Of a DNA stretch of 64,000 nucleotides, positions 35,412 through 43,511 are shown piece after piece. This stretch comes from Actinomadura syzygii. GTDB taxonomy: Bacteria; Actinomycetota; Actinomycetes; Streptosporangiales; Streptosporangiaceae. The notes beneath the pieces were generated by a model, which saw only the letters and a program-made list of their open reading frames with translations, did not search any database and had not been told where the DNA came from. Made by a program: the position numbers and the translations under genes. The DNA lies in contig NZ_VSFF01000014.1 of assembly GCF_008085905.1 (NCBI RefSeq), positions 62,001 through 126,000 on the forward strand, written 5' to 3'. The stretch's first letter is position 1; each line of letters starts with the position of its first letter.

Positions 35412-36479
35412 TTAGGCGTCACTGGAGAAGCGGATCGCGGTGGGAGGGAGTTCGATGCCCGGCCAGACGCGGGCACCGGGACGGAGTTCGTTGCCGGGGC
35501 CCACCACCGCGCCGTCGCCCAGGACCACGCCGTCCAGGACGGCGCCGGGGCCGACGCGGGCGCCTCGGCTGAGGACCGAGTCGCGGACGGTGGCGCCCTC
35601 GGCGACGAAAGCGTCGTCCAGCAGGACGCTGCCGAGGACGGTCGCCCCGGCTTCGACCACCGCGCCGCGTCCGACCGTGGTGCCGCCGCGGACGACCGCG
35701 CTGGCCGCCACGCTCGACCCGGCGAGGGCAAGGTGCTCGCCCGGCTCGCCGGGCATCGCCGGAGAAGCCAGCTCGCCCAGCACCAGATCGCGAGACCCCT
35801 GCACGAACGCCTCGGGCGTGCCGACGTCGAGCCAGTAGCACGACTCGACGTGGCCCATCACGATGGAGCCCGACGCGATGAGGGACGGGAACGTCTCGCG
35901 TTCGACGGAGACGACCTCGCCCTCCGGGATCGTGTCGATGGCCGAGCGGCGAAACACGTAGCAGCCCGCGTTGATCTGGTTCGTCACCGGATTGGGCGTC
36001 TTCTCCAGGAACGCGGTGACGCGGCCATGGTCGTCGGTGGGCACGCAGCCGAAACGGGACGGGTCGTCCACCACGGTGAGGTGCAGCGTGACGGCGGCAC
36101 CCGCCTGCTCGTGCAGCTTGACCTGGGCCGGTACGTCGTGGCCGGACAGGATGTCGCCGTTCAGGATGAGGACCGGGTCGTCCGGCCCGGAGGTCAGCGC
36201 GGCGGACGCGTTCCGGATCGCGCCGCCCGTGCCGAGCGGCTCGTCCTCGCAGACGTAAGCGAGGTCGACGCCGTACGCGTGGTCGCCGAACACGGCCTCG
36301 AACATCTCCGCCCGGTAGGACGTGGCGAACACGATCCGCTCGACGCCCGCCGCGTGCGCGCGCGCGAGCTGGTGCGCGAGGAAGGCGACGCCCGCCGTGG
36401 GGAGCAGCGGCTTCGGCGTGGAGATGGTCAGCGGGCGCAGGCGGGTGCCCCGGCCCCCCACAAGGAGGATCGCTTCCAC
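35412..36479 (-). CDS. Sugar-1-phosphate nucleotidyltransferase (mannose-1-P guanylyltransferase-like)
   Basis: NDP-sugar pyrophosphorylase of 355 residues. The nucleotide-binding signature VGGRGTRLRPLT (7-18) and KPLLP open the catalytic domain; LILNGDILSG carries the metal-binding Asp. From about 255 a left-handed beta-helix of hexapeptide repeats follows (VVRGGTTVGRGAVVEAGATV). The likely product is GDP-mannose from mannose-1-P, consistent with manB elsewhere in the window; glucose-1-P as substrate is possible. The GTG at 36479 has AAAGGA about 6 nt upstream. It lies 54 bp downstream of a GT4 gene on the same strand. Confidence 0.88.
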   Translation of the reverse strand: MEAILLVGGRGTRLRPLTISTPKPLLPTAGVAFLAHQLARAHAAGVERIVFATSYRAEMFEAVFGDHAYGVDLAYVCEDEPLGTGGAIRNASAALTSGPDDPVLILNGDILSGHDVPAQVKLHEQAGAAVTLHLTVVDDPSRFGCVPTDDHGRVTAFLEKTPNPVTNQINAGCYVFRRSAIDTIPEGEVVSVERETFPSLIASGSIVMGHVESCYWLDVGTPEAFVQGSRDLVLGELASPAMPGEPGEHLALAGSSVAASAVVRGGTTVGRGAVVEAGATVLGSVLLDDAFVAEGATVRDSVLSRGARVGPGAVLDGVVLGDGAVVGPGNELRPGARVWPGIELPPTAIRFSSDA

Positions 36480-36514
36480 TCGGTTCCTTTCTCGCGGCGG
36501 GCGACCACCGCGAG

Positions 36515-36546
36515 CCTAGTGGCTGTGGGACCTAGTGGCTGTGGGA
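36515..36546. repeat. 16-bp tandem duplication spanning a stop codon
   Basis: CCTAGTGGCTGTGGGA occurs twice in perfect tandem, at 36515-36530 and 36531-36546. The right copy holds the last codons and the TAG stop of the GT4 gene (minus strand). The left copy is an untranslated duplicate. Perfect identity indicates a recent slippage event with no effect on the protein. Confidence 0.95.
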
Positions 36547-37695
36547 CGCGGCGTACTGGTCGACGGCCCGCCGGTAGGACTCCAGGTGCGCGGCCGCCGA
36601 CGCCGACCAGGAGAACCGCTGCGCGCGCTTATGCGCGGCCTCGGCCAGCTCGCCGCGGCGGCCCGGGTCGTCGAACAGGGCGGCGAGCGCGTCGCCGATG
36701 GCCTCCGCCGCGGGCTCGGTGTAGGCGACCGCGTCGCCGCCGACCTCGGGCAGCGGCCCCTGCCGCGTGGTGAGGACGGGCGCGCCGCACGACATCGCCT
36801 CCAGCACCGGCAGGCCGAAGCCCTCGCCGCGGCTCGGGTGCGCGACGACCAGCGCGCCGCCGAAGAAGCCGGGCAGCGCCGACCACGGCAGGTAGCCGGG
36901 ACGCAGCACGCGCAGTTCGAGCGGGACGGTGGCGAGCGCGGCGTCGACGTCGTCGTCCCAGCCGCCGCTGCCGGCGAGGACGAGCGCCGGAGGGTCGGTC
37001 CGCCCGGCGCAGGCCCGGACCCAGCCGCGGATCAGGTTCGGGACGTTCTTACGCGGCTCCAACGCCCCGAGATAGGCGACGTAGGGACGTCCGTGCAGGC
37101 CGAGCCGGTCGGAGACGTGCTTGGTCTCGGCCTCGCTCGGCCGGTGGAACACGTCGTGGTCGACGCCGTGGTAGGCGACGTCGATGTGCCCGGGGTCGGC
37201 GCCGAGCAGCCGGACCAGCTCGTCGCGGGTCGCCCGGGACGGCGCGATCAGCCGGGTCGCGCGGCGCGCCGCCGACCGGGTCGCGGACTTGACGTACGAC
37301 GTCCGCACCGGGTCGTGCGGCTCGGGGTCGGCGAACATCGTCACGTCGTGGATCGTGACGACCGTGGGCAGCGTCGCGCTCACCGGCATCGTGTAGGTCG
37401 GCAGGTGGATGACGCCCGCGCCGACGCGCTCGGCCACGTGCGGCAGGCCGGACTGCTCCCAGGCGAGCCGGGTGGCGCGGTGCGCGAGCGTCGCCGGACC
37501 CGCCACGACCCGCGCCCCCGGCACGAGTTCCCCGTAGCGTTTCTCGTCGGAGCGCTGGCAGGCGACGGCGAGGTCGGCGCCCTGCGCGTGCAGGGCGCCG
37601 AGCAGCCCGTCGACGTATCGGCCGAGCCCGCCGCGGTCGGCCGGCACGGCTGTGGCGTCGAGCAGGATTCGAGGCGCCACGGTCCATCCCCCCAT
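36532..37695 (-). CDS. GT4-family glycosyltransferase
   Basis: GT-B fold glycosyltransferase of 387 residues. The N-terminal half has LLDATAVPADRGGLGRYVDG and the acceptor-side block VVTIHDVTMF. The C-terminal GT4 domain has YLGALEPRKNVPNLIRGW and the donor-site motif PSRGEGFGLPVLEAMSCG with the EX7E glutamates. Mannosyl transfer from GDP-mannose is plausible because the nucleotidyltransferase gene is next door, but donor specificity is not readable. ATG at 37695 is used; GTG at 37680, preceded by a G-rich stretch, is an alternative. Its 3' end is duplicated in tandem. Confidence 0.9.
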   Translation of the reverse strand: MGGWTVAPRILLDATAVPADRGGLGRYVDGLLGALHAQGADLAVACQRSDEKRYGELVPGARVVAGPATLAHRATRLAWEQSGLPHVAERVGAGVIHLPTYTMPVSATLPTVVTIHDVTMFADPEPHDPVRTSYVKSATRSAARRATRLIAPSRATRDELVRLLGADPGHIDVAYHGVDHDVFHRPSEAETKHVSDRLGLHGRPYVAYLGALEPRKNVPNLIRGWVRACAGRTDPPALVLAGSGGWDDDVDAALATVPLELRVLRPGYLPWSALPGFFGGALVVAHPSRGEGFGLPVLEAMSCGAPVLTTRQGPLPEVGGDAVAYTEPAAEAIGDALAALFDDPGRRGELAEAAHKRAQRFSWSASAAAHLESYRRAVDQYAASHSH

Positions 37696-37795
37696 CCAAG
37701 CCCGGTGGCGTAGATCACTCTTTACTCTTCGAGCCTACGCCCGCCGATGCCCGCTTCGCGGGACCTCACACAGCGATTCAGCACCTCGTGAACAA

Positions 37796-38500
37796 CTACC
37801 GCTTTCGGGCCTGAATAAGAACGATGCTGCCACGCTCGTTCGGCGCGCCGCGGTCGGCCAGCGCGACCAGCGGAGTCAGCGGCGCGGCCGCGTTGAAGCC
37901 GACCTTCCCGCCGTAGGTGGACAGCGACAGGTAGAGGCGCTCGGCCCCGGCCGTCCGGAACTGGTAGCTGTGTTTGACCAGGTCGAGGCCGCGTTCGTCC
38001 ATCAGCTTGCGCAGGCTCTCGTGCGTGTACGTGTGCTGGACGTGGTACTTCGACCTGTGCGCGTCGCGCAGTTTCGGCCAGGCGTCGGCGCGGCTCAGCA
38101 CGTCGGCGGACATGAAGATCTCGCCGCCGGGCTTGAGGACGCGGGCCATCTCGTCCAGGGAGCGTCCGCCGTCGTCGAAGTGCTCGATCGCGCAGACCGA
38201 CAGGACCGCGTCGAACGAGCCGTCCGCGAACGGCAGGCGGAGCGCGTCGCACTCGATCAGCGCGGGCGCGTCGGCGAGCGTCCGGCCGTAGACCATCTTC
38301 TTGCGGGCGAGGTCGATCGAGACGGCGTCGGCGCCGCGCCTGCGCGCCCGTCCGGCCCAGTAGCCGTCGCCGCCCGCGACGTCGAGGACGCGCCTGCCGC
38401 GCAGGTCGCGCCCCATCCAGCCGAGGAGCGTCCCCGCCTCGCGGTACCGGCACACGTGCACCTGGTGGCCCATGAAGGCGACCACATCGGAAATCTTCAT
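37796..38500 (-). CDS. Class I SAM-dependent methyltransferase
   Basis: Methyltransferase of 234 residues. Motif I VLDVAGGDGYWAG lies near 39-51, motif II around VSIDLARKKM, and motif IV/post-I LPFADGSFDAVLSVCAIEHF near 93-112, as in the UbiE/Methyltransf_11 group. Its place among glycosyltransferases suggests methylation of a sugar or lipid in envelope glycan synthesis, but the substrate is unknown. The start is ATG at 38500. Just upstream lies the left hairpin of the TnpB element, so the promoter region may have been affected by that insertion. Confidence 0.88.
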   Translation of the reverse strand: MKISDVVAFMGHQVHVCRYREAGTLLGWMGRDLRGRRVLDVAGGDGYWAGRARRRGADAVSIDLARKKMVYGRTLADAPALIECDALRLPFADGSFDAVLSVCAIEHFDDGGRSLDEMARVLKPGGEIFMSADVLSRADAWPKLRDAHRSKYHVQHTYTHESLRKLMDERGLDLVKHSYQFRTAGAERLYLSLSTYGGKVGFNAAAPLTPLVALADRGAPNERGSIVLIQARKR

Positions 38501-38521
38501 CGGATACCTGCAGTGTGGAGA

Positions 38522-38547
38522 CCCTGTCCTTCAGCTTCAGGGCGGGG
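38522..38547 (+). repeat. Left-end hairpin of the TnpB element
   Basis: Arms CCCTGTCCT (38522-38530) and AGGGCGGGG (38539-38547) pair over 9 positions with two G-T wobbles around the loop TCAGCTTC. The loop and inner stem (CCTTCAGCTTCAGGG) are identical to the right-end hairpin, while outer pairs differ in a compensated way. It could be the element's own left end, or the remnant right end of a related element. Confidence 0.75.
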
Positions 38548-38679
38548 AGGAAGCGTGGCGCAGTGCGGCATAGTGATCGTCCTTCCGGATTGTGGGTGTG
38601 CCGGTCGCGACCGGTTGAAGGTGACGTTGAGTGATCTTGTTGATGCGTTCTGTCAGTGGGTGTCGCTACGGTCGCGGGT

Positions 38680-39900
38680 GTGAAAATCGTGGTGCAGGTG
38701 AAGCTGCTGCCGACGCCCGAGCAGGCGGCAGCCCTCAGCGCGACCCTGCACGTGTGCAACGCGGCGGCCGATCACGCGTCGGTGGTGGCCTACCGCGAGT
38801 TCGGGTTGGCGACCCGGCAGGTGCCGTTGCACCGGGCCGTGTACACCGAGCTCAGAGCGCGGGGGCTGGGCGCGCAGGCCGCCGTCCGGGCGATCAGGAA
38901 GACCGTGGACGCCTACGCCATGCTGCGCGGCCAGATCAAGGCCGGGCACCTGGGCGGGCAGGGCTCCGCGCGCCGCGTCAAGGCCGAGGCCAAGCCGATC
39001 CGGTTCCGTCCGGATGCCGCGCAGCCCTTCGATGACCGGAACCTGTCGTGGCAGTACGACGCGCGGACGGTGTCGATCTGGACGGTGCACGGCCGGTTGA
39101 AAGGAGTGGCGTTCACCGGGTCGGCCGCCCACCTCAAGACCCTCACCGCGCACCGCCGCGGCGAGTCCGGCCTGCTGCAGCGCGGCGGCAAATGGTTCCT
39201 GACGGCCACCTGCGAGGTGCCCGAAGCGCCGCTCGACACCGACCCGGTGGACTGGATCGGTGTCGACCGCGGCATCGTCAACCTGGCCGCCACCTCCGAC
39301 GGGGCCAACCATGACGGGCGGGGGCTGGAGAAGTACCGGCGCCGGATGGCGCGGGTACGGGCCGAACTGCAAGCCAAAGGCACCAAGTCCGCCAAACGTA
39401 AGCTGAAGAAGCGTGCCCGGCGCGAGACCCGGCACGCCGCACACGTCAATCACACCATCGCCAAGTCGGTGGTGGCCGATGCCGAACGCACCGGACGCGG
39501 CATCGCCCTGGAAGACCTCCAGGGCGACCGCGACCGGACAAGGGTTCCACGGCACCAGCGGGCCACCCACTCCAGTTGGCCGTTCCACCAACTCGAAGCC
39601 TTCATCGGCTACAAGGCCCGATGGGCCGGAGTACCAGTGATCAAGGTCGATGCCCACTACACCTCCCAGACCTGCCCGCGCTGCGGGATGGTCTCCCGCC
39701 GCAACCGTCCCACCCGGGACACCTTCTGTTGCGTGGTCTGCGGGCTCGCCGGCCCGGCCGACCACATCGCCGCCGTGAACGTCCGTAGACGTGCACGAAC
39801 GGCGTGGGTATTTGTCAACATGCCCCATGCGGCCGTGTCACCGTCCCCCGGTCAGGGACTGTCACGAGCTGCAAGCCCGGCCCTTCAGCTTCAGGGCCGG
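38680..39900 (+). pseudogene. tnpB: TnpB RNA-guided nuclease, open past the element end without a stop
   Basis: TnpB of IS200/IS605 type. The RuvC catalytic residues are all present: D196 (GVDRG), E278 (ALEDL) and D361 (ADHIAAVNV), at nearly the same positions as in ISDra2 TnpB. The zinc ribbon has C332, C335, C351 and C354. GTG at 38680 follows a TACGGT -10-like box by 6 nt, suggesting a leaderless mRNA. No in-frame stop occurs after the RuvC-III motif; the frame runs through the right-end hairpin into host DNA until 40902, within the next gene in another frame. The usual C-terminal tail and stop seem lost, so the end given is that of the element. Nuclease activity may still exist. Confidence 0.75.
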
Positions 39901-39901
39901 G
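39876..39901 (+). repeat. Right-end hairpin of the TnpB element (probable omega-RNA 3' region)
   Basis: Arms CCCGGCCCT (39876-39884) and AGGGCCGGG (39893-39901) pair perfectly around the loop TCAGCTTC. In TnpB systems the guide RNA overlaps the 3' end of the gene and this right-end structure, with the guide read from DNA just outside, here from about 39902. Confidence 0.65.
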
Positions 39902-39970
39902 TCGTTGACCGTGCCCCCAACTGTAGGCGGCGCGGGCGGCGGCGAGGTCGCGTTCGCCTACGCTGGGCGC

Positions 39971-40957
39971 GTGAAGACGAAGGCCGTCGCCGTCCGGGCG
40001 CTGCGCGTGCTCCTGGTGGTCCTCGCGCTCGCGTTCTGCGGGTACAGCGTGGCCTCGCAGTGGGACGCCGCCGTCGACGCGTTCCGGCAGATGTCGTGGA
40101 TCGCCCTCGCCGGGGCCATGGCCGCCGGGCTCGCTGGGCTGTTCGCCTGGATGCTCGGCTGGCGGGAGTTCCTCGCCGGGCTCGGGTCGCCGCTGCCGGT
40201 GCGCGCGACGTTCCGGATCTCCGGGGTGTCCCAGCTCGGCAAGTACGTGCCGGGCAAGGTGTGGGCGCTCGTCACGCAGATCGAGATGACCCGCGAGCAC
40301 AAGGTGCCGCCGGAGCGCAGCTTCGGCTCGACGCTGCTCGCGGTGGCGACGTCCACGGCCTGCGGGCTCGCGGTCGCGGCGGTGACGCTGCCGCTGACGT
40401 CCGCGACGGCCCGCGAGACGTACTGGTGGCTGTTCCTCCTCGCGCCCGTCATGCTGGCGATGCTGCACCCGAAGATCGTGACGTGGGCGCTCGGGCTGAT
40501 GCTCAGGCTGATCCGGCGGCCGCCGCTGGAGCACCCGGTGAGCCTCGGCGTCACGCTGAAGGCGGTCGGCTGGACGGTCCTCGGCTGGAGCCTGTTCGGC
40601 GTCCACACCTGGCTGCTCTGCGACGCCGTCGGCGGCGACGGGACGGGCTTGCCGTTCACCGCGACCGGGGCCTACGCGCTGGCGTTCGTCGCGGGCTTCC
40701 TCGTGTTCATCGCGCCGGGCGGCATCGGGGCGCGGGAGGCCGCGCTGACCGTGGTGCTGTCGCCGGTGCTGCCCGCGGGCGCGCCGGTCGTGGTGGCGAT
40801 CGCGTCCCGGGTGCTGCTGACCGCCGCCGACCTGATCAACGCGGGCGTCGCGTTCCTGCTCGGCCGGACGGCCCCGAGGGTCGCCGCGGACGCCGGGAAT
40901 GAACCGGCGTCCAGGGAGCTTGTGAGGGATACGCAGCGAACGAAGGAGGGACCGTGA
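39971..40957 (+). CDS. Flippase-like membrane protein (lysylphosphatidylglycerol synthase TM / AglD type)
   Basis: Polytopic membrane protein of 328 residues with about eight hydrophobic segments. It matches the LPG_synthase_TM / YbhN family, including QLGKYVPGKVWALV and the late FLVFIAPGGIGAREAAL. The family includes the flippase domain of MprF and is common in envelope glycan loci, where lipid-linked intermediates must cross the membrane. GTG at 39971 lies 6 nt after TACGCT, a -10-like box, with no ribosome site, so a leaderless mRNA is likely. The stop overlaps the trxA start by 4 nt. Confidence 0.88.
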   Translation: MKTKAVAVRALRVLLVVLALAFCGYSVASQWDAAVDAFRQMSWIALAGAMAAGLAGLFAWMLGWREFLAGLGSPLPVRATFRISGVSQLGKYVPGKVWALVTQIEMTREHKVPPERSFGSTLLAVATSTACGLAVAAVTLPLTSATARETYWWLFLLAPVMLAMLHPKIVTWALGLMLRLIRRPPLEHPVSLGVTLKAVGWTVLGWSLFGVHTWLLCDAVGGDGTGLPFTATGAYALAFVAGFLVFIAPGGIGAREAALTVVLSPVLPAGAPVVVAIASRVLLTAADLINAGVAFLLGRTAPRVAADAGNEPASRELVRDTQRTKEGP

Positions 40958-41277
40958 CGGCCCCGATCACCGTGACCGACGCGACCTTCGCGGACGAGGT
41001 CCTCAACAGCGACACCCCGGTGCTGGTCGACTTCTGGGCCGACTGGTGCGGCCCGTGCCGCATGATCGCCCCCGTGCTCGACCAGATCGCGACCGAGCAG
41101 GACGGCAAGATCAGGATCGCCAAGCTGGACTACGACGCGAACCCGGAGACGCCGAACAAGTTCGGCGTGATGGGCCTGCCCACGCTGCTGCTCTTCAAGA
41201 AGGGCGAGGTCGTGGAGCAGATCGTCGGCGCCAAGCCGAAGCGCGCCCTGCTGAAGGTCATCGAGCCCCACCTGTGA
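40954..41277 (+). CDS. trxA: Thioredoxin
   Basis: Thioredoxin of 107 residues with active site WCGPC (about residues 31-35), buried Asp in VDFWADW and the cis-Pro in MGLPTLLLF near 73-81. It reduces protein disulfides in the cytoplasm. GTG at 40954 overlaps the flippase-like stop (GTGA) and a GAAGGAGG-type site lies just upstream. The last 20 bp overlap the convergent GT4 gene. Its presence inside a glycan locus is unusual; no functional link can be read. Confidence 0.95.
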   Translation: MTAPITVTDATFADEVLNSDTPVLVDFWADWCGPCRMIAPVLDQIATEQDGKIRIAKLDYDANPETPNKFGVMGLPTLLLFKKGEVVEQIVGAKPKRALLKVIEPHL

Positions 41278-42349
41278 GCCCGGTGAGGGCGTCGAGGTAG
41301 GCGGCCCACACCGGGCCGTGGTCGACCGGACGGACGCCGGAGCGCAACCGCTCCGGCTCCCCCGGCGCGTAGAAACGCCTGATCGCGGCGGCCAGGGCGG
41401 CGACGTCGTCCGGGGTGCAGACGACGCCGTCCACGCCGTCGCGGACCTGCTCGGCGAACCCGCCCACGTCGGTGGCGATCACCGGCAGGCCGTGCTCGTA
41501 CGCCATCCACACGTTCTGCGACGCGGTCGCCGTCCGGTACGGCAGGACGAGCGCGTCCGCCGCCGCGAACAGCCCCGGGACGTCCGCCGCCGGGACGTAC
41601 CCCGGCCGCAGTTCCACCCGTCCCGCCAGGCCGAGCGAGCGGATCAGCTCGCGTGTTCCGTCCAGGCCGCCCCAGAACTCGCCCGCGACGGTGAGCGCGA
41701 CGTCGTCCGGGCCTTCGGCGAGGGCGCGGAGCAGGACGTCCAGCCCCTTGTACGGGCGGACGATCCCGAAGAACAGCAGCCGGCGGCGGACCTTCCCGTC
41801 GCCCGGCGGCGGCGCGGCGGGCGTCGGCAGGTGCGCGGGCATCTCCGCCACCCGCACCGGACGGCCGGTCAGCCCCCGCGCCAGCTTGCCCTGCGCGTCG
41901 GAGTGCACGAGAACGGCGTCGACCCTGCGCAGCAGGCGCTTCATGAGCGGCTCGTCGTATGCCTTGTGCTCGTGCGGCAGGACGTTGTGGCACAGCGCGA
42001 CGACGGGCGTCCGGCCGCGAAGACCGGCGAGTATCCCCAGGTAGGCGGGCACCTGGACCGGGCTCAGCACCACCAGGACGGCGAGGTCGCGGGCGCGGAG
42101 CGCGCGGCCGGTGCGCCACCAGCCGTCCGGACGGCGCCAGTCGAGCGCGCGGCGGGTGCCGGGGAACGGCTCGCCCTCCGGGTCGGAGATCGTCTGCTGG
42201 CCGGGGTACAGGAAGCCGGGGTACTGGGCCCGCCACGACTCGATGACGACGTCGTGCCCGGCGGCGGCGAGCCGGTGCGCCAGCTCGGTGGTGTGCTGGG
42301 CGCCGCCGCCCTTGTACGGGAAGGCCGGTCCGACTATCGCGATGCGCAC
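41258..42349 (-). CDS. GT4-family glycosyltransferase
   Basis: GT-B glycosyltransferase of 363 residues. The N-terminus IVGPAFPYKGGGAQHTTELA is typical of GT4 acceptor domains. The donor domain shows FFGIVRPYKGLDVLLRAL and PYRTATASQNVWMAYEHGLP. The GTG start lies 7 nt after the GT2 gene upstream, so the two are co-translated. It probably adds one sugar to a lipid-linked envelope glycan; donor and linkage unknown. Confidence 0.9.
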   Translation of the reverse strand: MRIAIVGPAFPYKGGGAQHTTELAHRLAAAGHDVVIESWRAQYPGFLYPGQQTISDPEGEPFPGTRRALDWRRPDGWWRTGRALRARDLAVLVVLSPVQVPAYLGILAGLRGRTPVVALCHNVLPHEHKAYDEPLMKRLLRRVDAVLVHSDAQGKLARGLTGRPVRVAEMPAHLPTPAAPPPGDGKVRRRLLFFGIVRPYKGLDVLLRALAEGPDDVALTVAGEFWGGLDGTRELIRSLGLAGRVELRPGYVPAADVPGLFAAADALVLPYRTATASQNVWMAYEHGLPVIATDVGGFAEQVRDGVDGVVCTPDDVAALAAAIRRFYAPGEPERLRSGVRPVDHGPVWAAYLDALTGLTGGAR

Positions 42350-42356
42350 GGGCGCG

Positions 42357-43436
42357 TCAGACGTCGCCGCGCGAGCGGACGATCAGGTCCGCGAGCAGCG
42401 CCAGCGACGCGATGATCAACCCCGTCACGAAGATCATGATGGTGTTGTTGGCGAAGTAGCCGAAGTGCACGACCATGTCGAACACGCCCTTGAGCAGGCC
42501 GATCACGATCAGCCACAGCGCGGGCGGCATCAGCACCTTGAGCGGGTTGAAGTACATCACCATCCGCAGCACCTGGAGGATGTAGCGGTAGGCGTCCTTG
42601 GTGAAGTGGAACTTCGACTTCCCGGCGCGCTTGGCGTAGTCGATCGGCATGTACCGGACGGGGTGCTGGTTCGACAGGAACGCGATCGTGATCGTCGTGA
42701 CGCAGGAGAACCCGGGCGGCAGCAGCCGCAGGTACGGCAGCGACACCTCGCGGCGGAACGCGCGCAGCCCCGAGTTCAGGTCCGGGATCTTCGTGTTGGT
42801 GAGCCGCTCGGCGACCTTGCGGATGAACCACTTCGCGGGCACCCGCAGCGCCTTGTGCGAGCCCTCCTCGGTGGTGCGGGCCCCGACGACCTGGTCGATG
42901 GACGGGTCGGTGTCGAGGACGTCCACCAGCTCGGGGATGCGCTCGTTCGGGTAGGACATGTCGGCGTCCGTCCACACGACGATCTCGCCGCGGGCCTGCT
43001 GGGAGCCGATGCGCCGGACCGTCCCCGAGCCGCTGTTGTGCTGGAACGCCATGACCCGCATGTTCGGGAAGCGGGGCGCGGCCTCCTCCAGCCGGGCGAG
43101 CGTGGCGTCGGTCGAGCAGTCGTCGACGGCGAGCAGCTCGTAGGTCTTGCCGCTCGCGTCCATCGCCGCGGTGATGCGCTCGACCTCGTCGATGACGTGG
43201 TCCTGCTCGTTGTAGCAGGGCAGGACGATCGTGACGTGGACGGGCCCGTCCACCGGCCCGGCGGGCGCGGGAACGGCCGCCGTCTCGGGCACGGGCTGAG
43301 ACTCGCTCTGGGACGCGGCCGGAGAGGCGGTCTGAGAGGTGGTCTCAACCACGGTCTCCGCCGCGGTCTCGGCCACGGCTTCGGCCACGGGTTCGGGCGC
43401 GGGCTCGGTCTTCGGCTCGGCAGACTGTGTGCTCAC
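42357..43436 (-). CDS. GT2-family (polyprenyl-phosphate mannosyltransferase-like) glycosyltransferase
   Basis: GT-A transferase of 359 residues. A Glu/Ala/Pro-rich, probably disordered N-terminal extension of about 65 residues precedes the GT2 domain (VTIVLPCYNEQDHV, VDDCSTDAT, WTDADMSYP with the DxD). Two hydrophobic segments at about 285-345 anchor the C-terminus. This resembles polyprenyl-phosphate glycosyltransferases that charge the lipid carrier used by membrane transferases such as the one encoded next to it. GTG at 43436 is the start. Confidence 0.88.
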   Translation of the reverse strand: MSTQSAEPKTEPAPEPVAEAVAETAAETVVETTSQTASPAASQSESQPVPETAAVPAPAGPVDGPVHVTIVLPCYNEQDHVIDEVERITAAMDASGKTYELLAVDDCSTDATLARLEEAAPRFPNMRVMAFQHNSGSGTVRRIGSQQARGEIVVWTDADMSYPNERIPELVDVLDTDPSIDQVVGARTTEEGSHKALRVPAKWFIRKVAERLTNTKIPDLNSGLRAFRREVSLPYLRLLPPGFSCVTTITIAFLSNQHPVRYMPIDYAKRAGKSKFHFTKDAYRYILQVLRMVMYFNPLKVLMPPALWLIVIGLLKGVFDMVVHFGYFANNTIMIFVTGLIIASLALLADLIVRSRGDV

Positions 43437-43511
43437 GCAGCGCGAGGATACTCGCCCCGGCCGACCGCGACCGCTTTTCCCGCCGCGCGGTGGTCCGGCA
43501 CGGCGCCCCGG

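Larger units (their letters stand above)
38522..39901 (+). mobile_element. TnpB-only IS200/IS605-type element
   Basis: A tnpB gene is bracketed by two hairpins with identical 8-nt loops. The left is at 38522-38547 and the right at 39876-39901. No Y1 transposase (tnpA) gene is present, so the element is of the IS1341 type that depends on a transposase in trans. The exact cleavage sites cannot be set. It lies in the space between a methyltransferase gene and a flippase-like gene and disrupts neither reading frame. Confidence 0.75.

Noticed and set aside
39791..39970. Upstream extension of the flippase-like gene to 39791
   Set aside because: The extra residues lie within the TnpB element and are unlike a membrane protein N-terminus; GTG at 39971 after a -10-like box fits better.
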